A DNA stretch of 44,990 bases from contig CAJXUN010000035.1 of the NCBI GenBank assembly GCA_913061475.1, positions 1-44,990 on the forward strand, read 5' to 3'. The notes below the pieces were generated by a model that made no database searches, was not told the DNA's origin, and worked only from the letters and a program-made list of their open reading frames with translations. Numbering within the stretch: position 1 is the first letter of the stretch; each line of letters starts with the position of its first letter. This stretch comes from an uncultured Colwellia sp. (GTDB lineage Bacteria > Pseudomonadota > Gammaproteobacteria > Enterobacterales > Alteromonadaceae). Both the position numbers and the translations under genes were made by a program. Shown here one piece after another: positions 25,001 through 32,837 of the stretch.

Positions 25001-26337
25001 GTGTTGTAGCCTTCATTAGCTAAGCGCTGACTAATGGCTTCAATACTTTTAGGGATATTCATAAATGAAGCACCAACATCTTTGTCGCCCCAAACAAATA
25101 GGGTGAGCTTTTTATCTTTATTGGCTTTGTATTTTAAATTAACCACATTAATGGCTTTGTTCACTAGGTGCTCTAGTTGGTAGTCGATAACTTCAACTTT
25201 TTGATCTGTCATGTTCATTGCTGCCACGATCATCGGATCAATTACGCCGGCGTTTTCTGGTAACACTAAAGTGAATGACATCATATTGGCGCTGACGCCT
25301 TGCATATCAGCTTCCCATGTTTCTTTATCACCAGAATAATAAGTCATTGCTTGCATGACAGGCACATTGAATTTTTCAAACTCGACTTTACGTTGATTAG
25401 CCCAATGAATGTTACGAAAGTTGATGATCAAGTCAACATCGGTTTCTTGACCAACAACCTGGCCATCTTTAGTGATTGGCAGTTGTAGCAAATGGCTATA
25501 GTCGCTGGTAACAGGACTTAGTTTAAAAAAGAAGGGTACAACGTAAGCACCTTTGGCTTCTAGCTGGGCTATGGTGGCATCAATTAATTGCGTTTGCTCA
25601 GACTCTATTAATGCGCGTTGTAGCAATATCGCTATTTTAGGTTGTTGAGGTTTTACCGGACGGCGTTTTTTATATTCGGCTAAATCTTTGATAATCAAGT
25701 CTGGCAATGCCGGGTGATAAATGCCCTGTTGCGGAAAAATAATTGGAGCAGGTACTTTGCTAACCGTAGGAGTTGCTGACATTGCTAGCGTTGAGCTTGC
25801 TTGCTTAGCGTTGCTAACATTTTCTGCAATATAGGACAGCATATTATCGAGATTGCGACGGCCAGCGTTCATCCAATAATCTTCTAAAGTACTGGCATTA
25901 TCAGCGCTTAACGCTTTATTGAGTTTAGCGTTTTGTAAATATTTAAAAGCAACGACGGCAGAATTTACTTGGCTGATTGCCTCGGCGTAATTATCGAAAG
26001 CGGCACTGGCTTCTCGTACTGACACCGCGTCGAGAATGACTAAATCATATTGATTAAACAAGGTGACTAGTGTGCTTGTTTGGTTAGCTGCGTCGAGTAA
26101 TGACTTCGCCGACTTTTGTTGGATATGCCAAGTCGAAGCCACTCTTTCTTCCGCGACTTCTTTTAATAAGGCTATTTTTGCAGTATTGGCATGAGCGGTA
26201 CTAATAAATAATACGCTATGCGCTTTACCTGTCGGTGCTTGCTCTTGTTTGACACTCGGTGCTTGGGCAAAAACATTACTGATAACTGTAATGCAGGAAA
26301 ATAATAAGATGGAAATTTTAATTAAAGGATTTTTCAT
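22045..26337 (-). CDS. Periplasmic CobN-like chelatase (HmuS type)
   Basis: A 1430-residue CobN/magnesium-chelatase large-subunit homologue. Unlike cytoplasmic CobN it has a signal peptide (cleavage after about residue 24, SNVFA) and a C-terminal membrane helix (YYSLAGILLLIGCGAGW) after a Lys/Glu/Gln-rich linker, so it is a membrane-tethered periplasmic protein. Conserved chelatase text includes IVHLGTHGSQEYLGGKERGLS, PFIVDDVGEAMQTKRRGRA and NLFGFNPGRVPT. A His-rich insert (GEHHGGG, HSHTYHEKRHEKRHEKD) lies near residues 772-804. Context with HmuY-like, TonB receptor, ExbB-like and DUF2149 genes matches hmuS of Bacteroidetes hmu operons, linked to removing iron from heme. No CobS/CobT partners or cobalamin genes are nearby. 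Confidence 0.88.
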   Translation of the reverse strand: MKNPLIKISILLFSCITVISNVFAQAPSVKQEQAPTGKAHSVLFISTAHANTAKIALLKEVAEERVASTWHIQQKSAKSLLDAANQTSTLVTLFNQYDLVILDAVSVREASAAFDNYAEAISQVNSAVVAFKYLQNAKLNKALSADNASTLEDYWMNAGRRNLDNMLSYIAENVSNAKQASSTLAMSATPTVSKVPAPIIFPQQGIYHPALPDLIIKDLAEYKKRRPVKPQQPKIAILLQRALIESEQTQLIDATIAQLEAKGAYVVPFFFKLSPVTSDYSHLLQLPITKDGQVVGQETDVDLIINFRNIHWANQRKVEFEKFNVPVMQAMTYYSGDKETWEADMQGVSANMMSFTLVLPENAGVIDPMIVAAMNMTDQKVEVIDYQLEHLVNKAINVVNLKYKANKDKKLTLFVWGDKDVGASFMNIPKSIEAISQRLANEGYNTAERDAEYFVANAKKILDPFYRNYQLTELLDHDLAELMPIDDYLSWFNALPTELTQKITDHWGKPQDNFMAVEKNGKHFFILPRIRNGNMLIMRQPPRSDDKNDENMIYHQGLVPINHFYLAAYYYAREYWQSDAIVHLGTHGSQEYLGGKERGLSIYDQGNLAVWDTPVVYPFIVDDVGEAMQTKRRGRATVISHMTPPFAAAGLEGEIRNLHELMHQYKQLDQGGVKQKTAVQLTQLCFDTNICKDLAWEQAQIDQAFDEFIDALHIHLEALATANQPLGLHTFGYIPEQALTISTLVQMLGNDFTARASEFEHDNYGESLIGEHHGGGTNESDESVAHSHTYHEKRHEKRHEKDNITRTETVEENDVSRLSGYLTVKNYIIDAVDQSVERPVPIPELTRELQADIERGKALYKSMASIHELDAMVDFLSAKYIPVKSGGDPIRHPESLATGYNLFGFNPGRVPTQAAFEQGKELTEQMIANYYQKHQRYPDKMAFSLWSIETMRHYGVLESQVLYAMGVKPKWSASGRVIGTEIIPYSELKRPRIDVVVSATGLYRDAFPNVMQMLAKAVNQVAALKEDNNSIWQNSEKVKADLLAEGVDEKEAEYLSTIRIFSNQSGDYGTGVDDAAWASDTWKDDKKISDNYLGKMGYFFGADNSRWGKKAANTDGKEIQLYAKQLSGTDIAMFARSSNLFGMLSTDDPFEYFGALSLAVRNIDGKSPDMVITNLRDAKNAKAEDAGLFLAKELRTRMFHPRWIKELQKEGYSGAVSLASKIDNFFGWQVVDPNLIRNDQWDEYLDIYVNDKLDLKLNEWFKDINPAAFARMMERMLEAERKDYWQADPERLKQLVEQYVAVVNNNDLVILNDAVKAHVNELAEGFGLAPLVAKTLEAMAASAKAQQAKNNQQLAEKNVEKKDDSSAETKPEQQVEGQKLDKQNAQTVEPNDFIYYSLAGILLLIGCGAGWQTRNSKHNKNQLFTLTKNS

Positions 26338-26350
26338 GTGATAAATATCG

Positions 26351-26656
26351 CTACTCTTTTACGTAAATCATGCTGCCATCGGCCATTTCATAAGCAGTAC
26401 CTGCTTTCTTACCTGTGCCTGCGCCCGTTTTGCCATCACTTTTAAAACTCTCGATGGTATTACCTTTTTTAACGATAATTTCCATATTATCTTTACCGGC
26501 ATTTTTAATAACGGTGACATCTTCGGCTAAAAAGGGATTCAATGGGTTTTGTGCAATAGCAATCAATAATGCGGCCACTAACACTAAAAATACATCGACT
26601 AAGTTGACGACTGATAATGCAGGGTTAATGCCTTCATCTTCATCAAGCAACCTCAT
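26351..26656 (-). CDS. DUF2149 protein (ExbD-like, HmuU type)
   Basis: A 101-residue protein with one N-terminal membrane helix (VDVFLVLVAALLIAIAQ) preceded by the acidic LLDEDEGINPALSVVNL motif characteristic of DUF2149, and a small periplasmic domain. It resembles ExbD/TolR in layout and would pair with the MotA/TolQ/ExbB-like protein whose gene overlaps it by 14 bp. In hmu operons the same pair precedes the CobN-like gene; together they may form a proton-driven motor energising the chelatase or the receptor. Confidence 0.85.
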   Translation of the reverse strand: MRLLDEDEGINPALSVVNLVDVFLVLVAALLIAIAQNPLNPFLAEDVTVIKNAGKDNMEIIVKKGNTIESFKSDGKTGAGTGKKAGTAYEMADGSMIYVKE

Positions 26657-27251
26657 AGTCTTGCTCCACAGCTTTTACAGGTAAGGTAAGTGTTTGCTGA
26701 TTAATTACCGGCGCTTTGTTGTTGATCAGCGGCATTAGGGCTACGAGTTCTTCGACCATCCAACGCTTTTTAACTGAGGCGATCCAAAAGGTAATTGAGG
26801 CGATTATCAAACCAAAAATAACCGCGGAAAATGCAACAATTAAGTTTTCACTAATGCCTTGTATATTGCCATCGGCTAAGCTTTTTAAAGCAGGTCCCAT
26901 TGGGATCATCGTGGCGATTAAACCTAACATAGGGGCTAAACGGCTGACATTACGCACGCCTTCCAGCTCTTTTAGTGCCGCGACATCAAGTTGGTCTTGA
27001 CTGATGTTGGGAATTTCATTTGCCAAAGATGCCATTGGGTAGCCGTTCAGCATTAAGTCAGGCTTATTGCCTAATCTGCTGTTAAGTAATTGTATGAAAG
27101 ACTTATAATGACGACGACGTTGCAGGGTTTGACTAAAAAATTGTCCGCTAGCAAATAAAGAGTAAATAAACAGTAATGCAATAAGACAAAGCACAGGAGC
27201 CATAAAGAAATCAGACAGCTGGTACATGGTTTGTTCGATCAGGGCGATCAT
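26643..27251 (-). CDS. MotA/TolQ/ExbB-family proton channel protein (HmuT type)
   Basis: A 202-residue protein with three membrane helices: FFMAPVLCLIALLFIYSLFA near residues 15-35, a second beginning around APMLGLIATMIPMGPALKSL and a third around IVAFSAVIFGLIIASITFWI. The second segment is the conserved MotA/TolQ/ExbB signature. With the DUF2149 protein it would form an inner-membrane ion-channel complex. It lies 105 bp after the HmuY-like gene, with a hairpin in the gap. Confidence 0.87.
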   Translation of the reverse strand: MIALIEQTMYQLSDFFMAPVLCLIALLFIYSLFASGQFFSQTLQRRRHYKSFIQLLNSRLGNKPDLMLNGYPMASLANEIPNISQDQLDVAALKELEGVRNVSRLAPMLGLIATMIPMGPALKSLADGNIQGISENLIVAFSAVIFGLIIASITFWIASVKKRWMVEELVALMPLINNKAPVINQQTLTLPVKAVEQDYEVA

Positions 27252-27306
27252 AATATTTCCTAACAGGTAGTTAATTTAAGTGATAAACAATGAAGATGAG
27301 TCAGGG

Positions 27307-27339
27307 ACTCAAGGCGCAGGAGAGGTTTACGCCTTGAGT
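27307..27339. terminator. Intercistronic hairpin in the hmu-type operon
   Basis: ACTCAAGGCG (27307-27316) and CGCCTTGAGT (27330-27339), perfect 10-bp arms with a 13-nt loop, between the HmuY-like and ExbB-like genes. No T-tract on the minus strand; probably an mRNA processing or stabilising element that lets receptor and HmuY mRNA outnumber the downstream part. Confidence 0.55.
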
Positions 27340-27356
27340 ATGAGGTTTACTCGGGT

Positions 27357-28544
27357 TTACTCATTAGCGGCTTCGCCAACAAGTTCGGTTACTTCGTCAG
27401 CTCTGAAGCTATAGTTACCAGAGGTAACGCTTTCATCGTAGTAGCTGGTTATTTGTAGTTTATGAGTGGCTGTCGGTGTTTTAATTAAATAAATGTCGAA
27501 TTGCGACCATAATAAATGGCCACCATTAAGTGCGTATTGGTACCAATTATGGGTAAACGATTTGAAAGCGTTTTCCGAATAACTACTGCTTTTAAAAGCT
27601 AAAAACTCGGCTGAAGCAGGATCAATAGCGTTATAGCTGTTTTCGAAATCTTGTAATGCTGTGGCATCATCAGCAAGCTTAATTTCGAAACTTGCGCCAG
27701 TCTTATCTTCAGCACAAGGTAGGCTAATATCCCAAGCATCAGCTTCGGTTACTTCTTGATTGCTATCAAAATCAACATACACTGCGGTTACGTCGCCAGA
27801 ACAAGTTAATGCGGCGTCTATAACAAGCGCTTGCTCAGTGGTAAAGGCAACGTCACTGCTACCTTGATAAGCGGTCTGTAAAGTTATTTGGCCTATGCCT
27901 CGACCTGCAGTGGTAATGCTTGTTGCTCTAAATTTAGTAAAGGCACCGTCTGAATCAGTAATGAAGTATTTGGTATCAGCGGCACTAACCACATGTGTTG
28001 TCGAATTGTAGTCGTAGAACCCTGCAATAATATTTGCGGTAACATCAGCGATGAATAAGGTTTCATCGGTTGGTATATCGCTAGTTTTTACCGCTAAATA
28101 ATCATCTAACTCAGTGTCAGCATTGGCGGCAATGAAACTTGCAGCGATAGGGTCGCCATTGGCATCAAAAAAGTCACTATTATTGCCCATGGCATAGGCC
28201 GTAATGGCATTATCGCTGTTTTGATTAAGATAAATATTGGTACGTTTAAAGGCAATATCCCAAACGGTGTTCGCTGCGGCTTCTTCTTCTGTCGCTAATT
28301 CAACAACGGCTTTAGCGTCTAAATCGTAATATACAAATACCGACTCGCTAGTACTGCCAGTGCTATGTGGCCCAATAATATCACCTTGCGTTGGTGCTGT
28401 TGGAGTCGTCGGTGTTGTTGGTGTCGTTGGTTCAGGTGTGATTTCCTTACTTGAACTACCGCCACCACCACAAGCTGTTAGTAAAACGCACAGTGCTAAG
28501 CTGGTTAATTTGAATGTTGGGTTTAAATTTTTGTTAAGTCTCAT
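27357..28544 (-). CDS. HmuY-family heme-binding lipoprotein
   Basis: A 395-residue lipoprotein: lipobox LTAC with Cys 25, then a Gly/Ser and Thr-Pro repeat linker. The folded part has HmuY hallmarks: ESVFVYYDLDAKAVVELA, NTVWDIAFKRTNIYLN, a second similar WDISLPCAED strand region, and the C-terminal HKLQITSYYDESVTSGNYSFR. HmuY proteins capture heme from host or environmental proteins and pass it to the TonB receptor. The protein is longer than Porphyromonas HmuY (about 216 residues) owing to the linker and a central insertion. It lies 18 bp after the receptor gene, in one operon. Heme ligands cannot be assigned by eye. Confidence 0.82.
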   Translation of the reverse strand: MRLNKNLNPTFKLTSLALCVLLTACGGGGSSSKEITPEPTTPTTPTTPTAPTQGDIIGPHSTGSTSESVFVYYDLDAKAVVELATEEEAAANTVWDIAFKRTNIYLNQNSDNAITAYAMGNNSDFFDANGDPIAASFIAANADTELDDYLAVKTSDIPTDETLFIADVTANIIAGFYDYNSTTHVVSAADTKYFITDSDGAFTKFRATSITTAGRGIGQITLQTAYQGSSDVAFTTEQALVIDAALTCSGDVTAVYVDFDSNQEVTEADAWDISLPCAEDKTGASFEIKLADDATALQDFENSYNAIDPASAEFLAFKSSSYSENAFKSFTHNWYQYALNGGHLLWSQFDIYLIKTPTATHKLQITSYYDESVTSGNYSFRADEVTELVGEAANE

Positions 28545-28562
28545 GTTGTTTTCCTATATTCC

Positions 28563-30521
28563 CTAAAATTTATAGCTAATGCCAGCACTTATGGTGCGGC
28601 TACTAACAGGTCTTGCATCAAATAAATTTTGACTGTTTGCAGTCGGTTTTTTGTGTTTATCAAAGATATTGTCAACACTTATTCGCCACGACAGTTTGTC
28701 TGTTATGGCTTGATTAAATACCGTGTTAAAGGTGGTATATTCGTTATTTTCGACGCCTTGGTAGCTATCAGGCACAGCTTCTCCTGCTTGATAAACGGCG
28801 TAGGCGATAATTTCGATATCATAAGCGTCGATATCATAATTAATGTTGAATTTTATTTGATGACGCGGACGGGAAAGTAGGCGTTGGTTATTTTCATCTT
28901 CGCTGGTTAAGTAGCTGTAATTTAATTGTGTTTTCCATTGGCTAAAGGTCAGTTGCGTACTGATATCAAAACCATGAATTTTCGCTTCACTAATATTTTG
29001 ATACTGATAAATAGATAAGCCTGTTTCTTGTGATTGTTCAACATCAATGATCGAGTCAATTAGGTTGTCAGTTTTTGAGTAATGCACACTAATATCACTA
29101 CGTAAGTCGACTTTGTTATCCGCCAAAGTGGTGTTAAAAGTTAAACTTGAGTTAAATGAATCTGCTGTTTCTGGTTCAAGGTCTTTGTTGCCTAATACCA
29201 TGTAGCCTAAAGCGCTATGATCGAAAACATAGAAACGCTCTTTTAAGTTTGGCACGCGATAGCTTTGACCTATGCCTGCGCGCCATTGCAATTTACCTTC
29301 AGCTAAAGCAAAGTTTTTCATTGTGCTAAGACGTAAGGCGTTATGCCAACCAAAATCTGAGTCGTATTGGCTACGCATACCGGCAAGGATTTGATAGTCT
29401 GATTTTACCCAGTTGCCTTGTACAAATACTTCAACGCTTTCACGGCTTTCATCATCAACTTCAATAACGTTTTCAGCGGGCTTATCTTGTGTCAGTTTGT
29501 CAGCATGAACAACCGCACCGGTAACTAACTCAATATTGTTGAATTGAAAAACTTTTTGACCATTAATTTCGGACAGAATAATATGGGTGTCACGTAAGCT
29601 ATTTGATTGGCCACTGGTTTCTTGGTGATTAATGTAGCGAGCGTTAAGTTGCCAAGGTGATTTTGGATGTTTAGCACTTTTTAAGCCCAGATCTATTTGC
29701 TGTTGATCTACATCTGTTCTATAGAAAATTACTTCGCTTTGTCCAGGGATTATCGAACTATCACGAAGCTTTTCATCACTTAACCATTGGTACTTAATGC
29801 TTGTGGCGAGATCTTCAAAGGCTTTATTCGTGCTTAAGGTAATAAATTTTTTATCAACACTCGCCGCATCTTGGCTGACGGTATTGCTGTCGTAATCATA
29901 ACCTTGGTCATCAATGATGAGCGCGTTAAGCTGAGTACGCCAGCCGGAGAAATTTTCCACCGCGTTTATTTTTAGCGTGTGGTTTAAGTCGCCATCTTCA
30001 AAGGTATTACCTTGATATTGACTGACATCATAATCAAGCTTGAGTGCCGGTTCGTCAGATTTATGAGTGATAATATTAATCACGCCACCCATGGCTGAAC
30101 TGCCATACATAACCGAAGCCGCACCGCGAATAATTTCAATTTGGGCAATATTACTGGCGGGAACTTGGTCTAGATCCGCGGATGAGCCAGTAGGACTTAT
30201 AATGGGTTGACCGTCAATCAAGACTAAAACATGGTCACCATCAAAGCCTTGCATTTGAATGTTATAGCCGTCTTTTACGCTACGTTTCACGACGACACCC
30301 GGAATATAATTCAGTGCTTGCGCTAACGTGCCATGACTAATTTTGGCAATAGTTTCACCATTAATAACATCGACTAATACTGGAGAGTCACTTAAAAGCT
30401 TTGCGGTACGGGTACCAGTGACAACAATGCGCTCAGTTTGGCTTTTGTCTGCAGTTGTTTGCGCTATAGCACCTATAGGCAAGGCCAAAATCAGAGCCGA
30501 TAGGCTAGCTTTAATATACAT
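28563..30521 (-). CDS. TonB-dependent receptor, heme type (HmuR-like)
   Basis: A 652-residue outer-membrane receptor. Signal peptide to about residue 20 (IGAIAQ), TonB box near TERIVVTGTR, plug domain (about 35-145) with PGVVVKRSVKDGYNIQMQGFDGDHVLVLIDGQP and IEIIRGAASVMYGSSAMGGVINIIT, then a 22-strand barrel ending SRTISAGISYKF with a terminal Phe. Substrate is inferred from the neighbouring HmuY and CobN-like genes; the plug style also fits cobalamin or catecholate receptors. First gene of the operon, behind a Fur-like site. Confidence 0.9.
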   Translation of the reverse strand: MYIKASLSALILALPIGAIAQTTADKSQTERIVVTGTRTAKLLSDSPVLVDVINGETIAKISHGTLAQALNYIPGVVVKRSVKDGYNIQMQGFDGDHVLVLIDGQPIISPTGSSADLDQVPASNIAQIEIIRGAASVMYGSSAMGGVINIITHKSDEPALKLDYDVSQYQGNTFEDGDLNHTLKINAVENFSGWRTQLNALIIDDQGYDYDSNTVSQDAASVDKKFITLSTNKAFEDLATSIKYQWLSDEKLRDSSIIPGQSEVIFYRTDVDQQQIDLGLKSAKHPKSPWQLNARYINHQETSGQSNSLRDTHIILSEINGQKVFQFNNIELVTGAVVHADKLTQDKPAENVIEVDDESRESVEVFVQGNWVKSDYQILAGMRSQYDSDFGWHNALRLSTMKNFALAEGKLQWRAGIGQSYRVPNLKERFYVFDHSALGYMVLGNKDLEPETADSFNSSLTFNTTLADNKVDLRSDISVHYSKTDNLIDSIIDVEQSQETGLSIYQYQNISEAKIHGFDISTQLTFSQWKTQLNYSYLTSEDENNQRLLSRPRHQIKFNINYDIDAYDIEIIAYAVYQAGEAVPDSYQGVENNEYTTFNTVFNQAITDKLSWRISVDNIFDKHKKPTANSQNLFDARPVSSRTISAGISYKF

Positions 30522-30550
30522 GTTAATTATTTACCAATAAGAATCTAAAT

Positions 30551-30569
30551 GCGAATGATTATCGATTGC
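30551..30569 (-). promoter_or_regulatory. Candidate Fur box before the heme receptor gene
   Basis: On the minus strand the window reads GATAATCATT in its core, ten consecutive matches to the centre of the 19-bp Fur consensus; by my count 13 of 19 positions agree. A further half-site-like AATGATA lies at about 30576. It sits 30 bp before the receptor start, as expected for iron repression. Confidence 0.55.
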
Positions 30570-30867
30570 GATCGTAATGATAAGATGAAGGAATAGCAAG
30601 CTAATTTACTCCTCATTAGGGATTAATTTGTATTTTGGTTATTTGATGGGGCTAAAAATGTATCAATAAGGCTATTTTATAGTGTCCGAAAGTAACAATG
30701 TTTCACGTTTCTTTGCTGTACTTTTGTTAAGGAGTACTCGCTATAATCAAGCATAGAGTAATGACGCTAATTTAATCGCAATGTAAGAAAGCGTAAAGAT
30801 TTGAACTTAGTCTGTTATCGAGGGCTCTATAGTATTACTTAAGAATAAGCCTACAACGGAGTTACTT

Positions 30868-30969
30868 ATGCAAGATGATAATCAACTAACGAGAGCAAAC
30901 CCGATCACTAATCAAGTACATATTGTCGCGGTATTTATGCTATTAGTGGCAATTTCACTGGTAGCATAA
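30868..30969 (+). CDS. Possible 33-residue single-helix membrane protein
   Basis: ATG 30868 has CGGAG 6 nt upstream. The product has a polar N-terminal half (about 20 residues, with QDDNQLTRANP) and a C-terminal hydrophobic helix HIVAVFMLLVAISLVA ending at the stop. The layout is that of small inner-membrane regulators, and it sits in an otherwise non-coding 700-bp region between the heme and phosphatase loci. Too short to identify; no homologue known to me. Confidence 0.4.
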   Translation: MQDDNQLTRANPITNQVHIVAVFMLLVAISLVA

Positions 30970-31084
30970 TCTAGCTCTTCTCAGCAGTATTAATCCAATA
31001 TTGGCTTGTTACATTCAGTTTTTATGCCCAGGCTACAAACTTTGCTGCAGTTAAATAATAGCAAGCACCACATCATGATAGCGT

Positions 31085-31146
31085 TTGTCATATTTATGTT
31101 ATAAAGCTTTCATCGTTCGTTCATTTTTCTTTTACCTTACTGTCAT
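31085..31146 (+). promoter_or_regulatory. Tandem Pho boxes before the alkaline phosphatase genes
   Basis: Six CTGTCAT-like heptamers with exact 11-bp spacing: TTGTCAT (31085), ATGTTAT (31096), CTTTCAT (31107), CGTTCAT (31118), CTTTTAC (31129) and CTGTCAT (31140). PhoB binds two such half-sites per dimer, so this would be three adjacent Pho boxes. It lies 84 bp before the first phosphatase start codon. Confidence 0.7.
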
Positions 31147-31230
31147 TTTTAGTGATTAGCATGCTCGTGATGTTAGTGCATGTGCATTAGCAAAACTTAC
31201 TTCACTAAAAACAACACTAAAGGAAGCATT

Positions 31231-32814
31231 ATGAACTCGACCTGGGTTTCACTTTCAGCTTTGTCATCTTTTTTACTCTCTAGCGTTGCTGTCGCTGGCG
31301 TTTTACCTAATGTGCAAAAAGACAGCCAGTGGTTTGTTGATGGTCAACAAGCCGTTATGGCTAAAACTAAACTAACAACACGTAATAAAGCAAAAAATGT
31401 CATTTTATTTGTTGGTGACGGTATGGGGCTTTCGACCTTAACCGCAGCACGTATTTTAGATGGACAAAATAAAGGCCAGTCAGGTGAAGAGGGCTATTTA
31501 AGCTTTGAAGAGTTTCCTTATTCTGCACAAGTAAAAACCTACAACGTTGATGCACAAACGCCCGATTCTGCCGGTACAATGACGGCAATGATGTCAGGTG
31601 TTAAAACCGATGTTGGTGTGATTGGCGTTGACGAAGATATTGAGCGTGGTGATTGTGCAACCGTCAGTGGTAATGAATTAGTCACATCTTTAGAAGTTGC
31701 TGAGATTAAAGGCTTGTCGACGGGCATCATCTCAACGGCACGTATAACCCATGCAACACCTGCGGCCACTTATGCAAAATCAGCTGATCGTAATTGGGAA
31801 GATGTTTCTGATATGCCAGAAGCTGCTGTAACTGCAGGCTGTGTTGATATTGCAACCCAGCTTATTGATTTTGAAAAAAATCTCGAACAACGTTTTCCTG
31901 GCGTTGATGTTGACGGGATTGAAGTAGCATTTGGTGGCGGTCGTCGTCATTTTTTACCTAAAGATGCCAGCTTTAATAGCGCCGATGCTGTCAGTGCTAT
32001 TGAAGGCGATCGTACTGATGGCATAGATTTAACGGCTAAATGGCAAGAACAATATCAAAATGGTAAATATATTATCGACCAAGCAGGCTTTGATGCAATT
32101 GATGCTAGCAGCACAGAACGGGTGTTGGGCTTATTTAATGAATCACATATGCAATATGAAGCTGACCGTAGTAATGATATTGCCGGTGAGCCATCGTTAA
32201 CCGAACTTACCAGTAAAGCCATTGATATTCTTGATAATAATGACAAAGGCTACTTTCTTGTTGTTGAGTCTGGACGTATTGATCATGGTCACCATGCTGG
32301 CTCTGCGTATAACGCTTTAACAGATACCATCGAATTCTCGAACGCCGTACAAGCGGCTATCGATAACACTAACCCAGAAGAAACCTTAATCTTAGTGACG
32401 GCTGATCATAGTCATGTTTTCACTATTGCTGGCTATCCGAAACGCGGTAATCCTATTCTAGGTAAAGTGTTTAATGTTGGCGCAACTGAGCCTGCTTTAG
32501 CGGGTGATGGCATGCCATACACCACCGTCGGTTATACCAATGGTAAAGGCTTTAGAAACTTAGTAAATGAAACTAATGCTGACCTTAGCTATAACGATGA
32601 TGCGTTAGCCGGTCGCCAAAACTTAACAACGGTTGACACGACAACAACGGGTTTTCATCAAGAAACAACCGTACCACTTAGTTCTGAAACCCATGCGGGC
32701 GAAGATATCAGTTTACATGCCTCGGGACCTGGTGCGCATTTAGCGCAAGGTGTTATTGAGCAAAGTGTCGTGTTTCATCTCATCAATCAATCTCTTGGCT
32801 TAATTGCTAAATAA
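31231..32814 (+). CDS. Alkaline phosphatase (PhoA family), paralogue 1
   Basis: A 527-residue secreted phosphomonoesterase. Signal peptide ends about residue 23 (SSVAVAG). Active-site text: FVGDGMG (metal Asp), TPDSAGTMTAMMSG with the nucleophile Ser after Asp, ITHATPA, ESGRIDHGHHAG (metal ligands Glu, Asp, His), TADHSH (Asp-His) and THAGEDISLHASGPGAH (final His). Where E. coli PhoA has Asp 153 and Lys 328, both positions appear to be His, as in animal and some marine enzymes. I chose ATG 31231 (AAAGGA 31220-31225) because it starts the signal peptide; the frame is open upstream to 31180. Releases phosphate from organic esters in the periplasm; PhoB control is likely. Confidence 0.93.
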   Translation: MNSTWVSLSALSSFLLSSVAVAGVLPNVQKDSQWFVDGQQAVMAKTKLTTRNKAKNVILFVGDGMGLSTLTAARILDGQNKGQSGEEGYLSFEEFPYSAQVKTYNVDAQTPDSAGTMTAMMSGVKTDVGVIGVDEDIERGDCATVSGNELVTSLEVAEIKGLSTGIISTARITHATPAATYAKSADRNWEDVSDMPEAAVTAGCVDIATQLIDFEKNLEQRFPGVDVDGIEVAFGGGRRHFLPKDASFNSADAVSAIEGDRTDGIDLTAKWQEQYQNGKYIIDQAGFDAIDASSTERVLGLFNESHMQYEADRSNDIAGEPSLTELTSKAIDILDNNDKGYFLVVESGRIDHGHHAGSAYNALTDTIEFSNAVQAAIDNTNPEETLILVTADHSHVFTIAGYPKRGNPILGKVFNVGATEPALAGDGMPYTTVGYTNGKGFRNLVNETNADLSYNDDALAGRQNLTTVDTTTTGFHQETTVPLSSETHAGEDISLHASGPGAHLAQGVIEQSVVFHLINQSLGLIAK

Positions 32815-32837
32815 CCTGCCAATCGAAAGGAATTAAC

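Noticed and set aside
22045-26337. Cobaltochelatase CobN for vitamin B12 synthesis
   Set aside because: Signal peptide, C-terminal anchor and hmu-type neighbours, with no cobalamin genes in the window, argue for the HmuS type.
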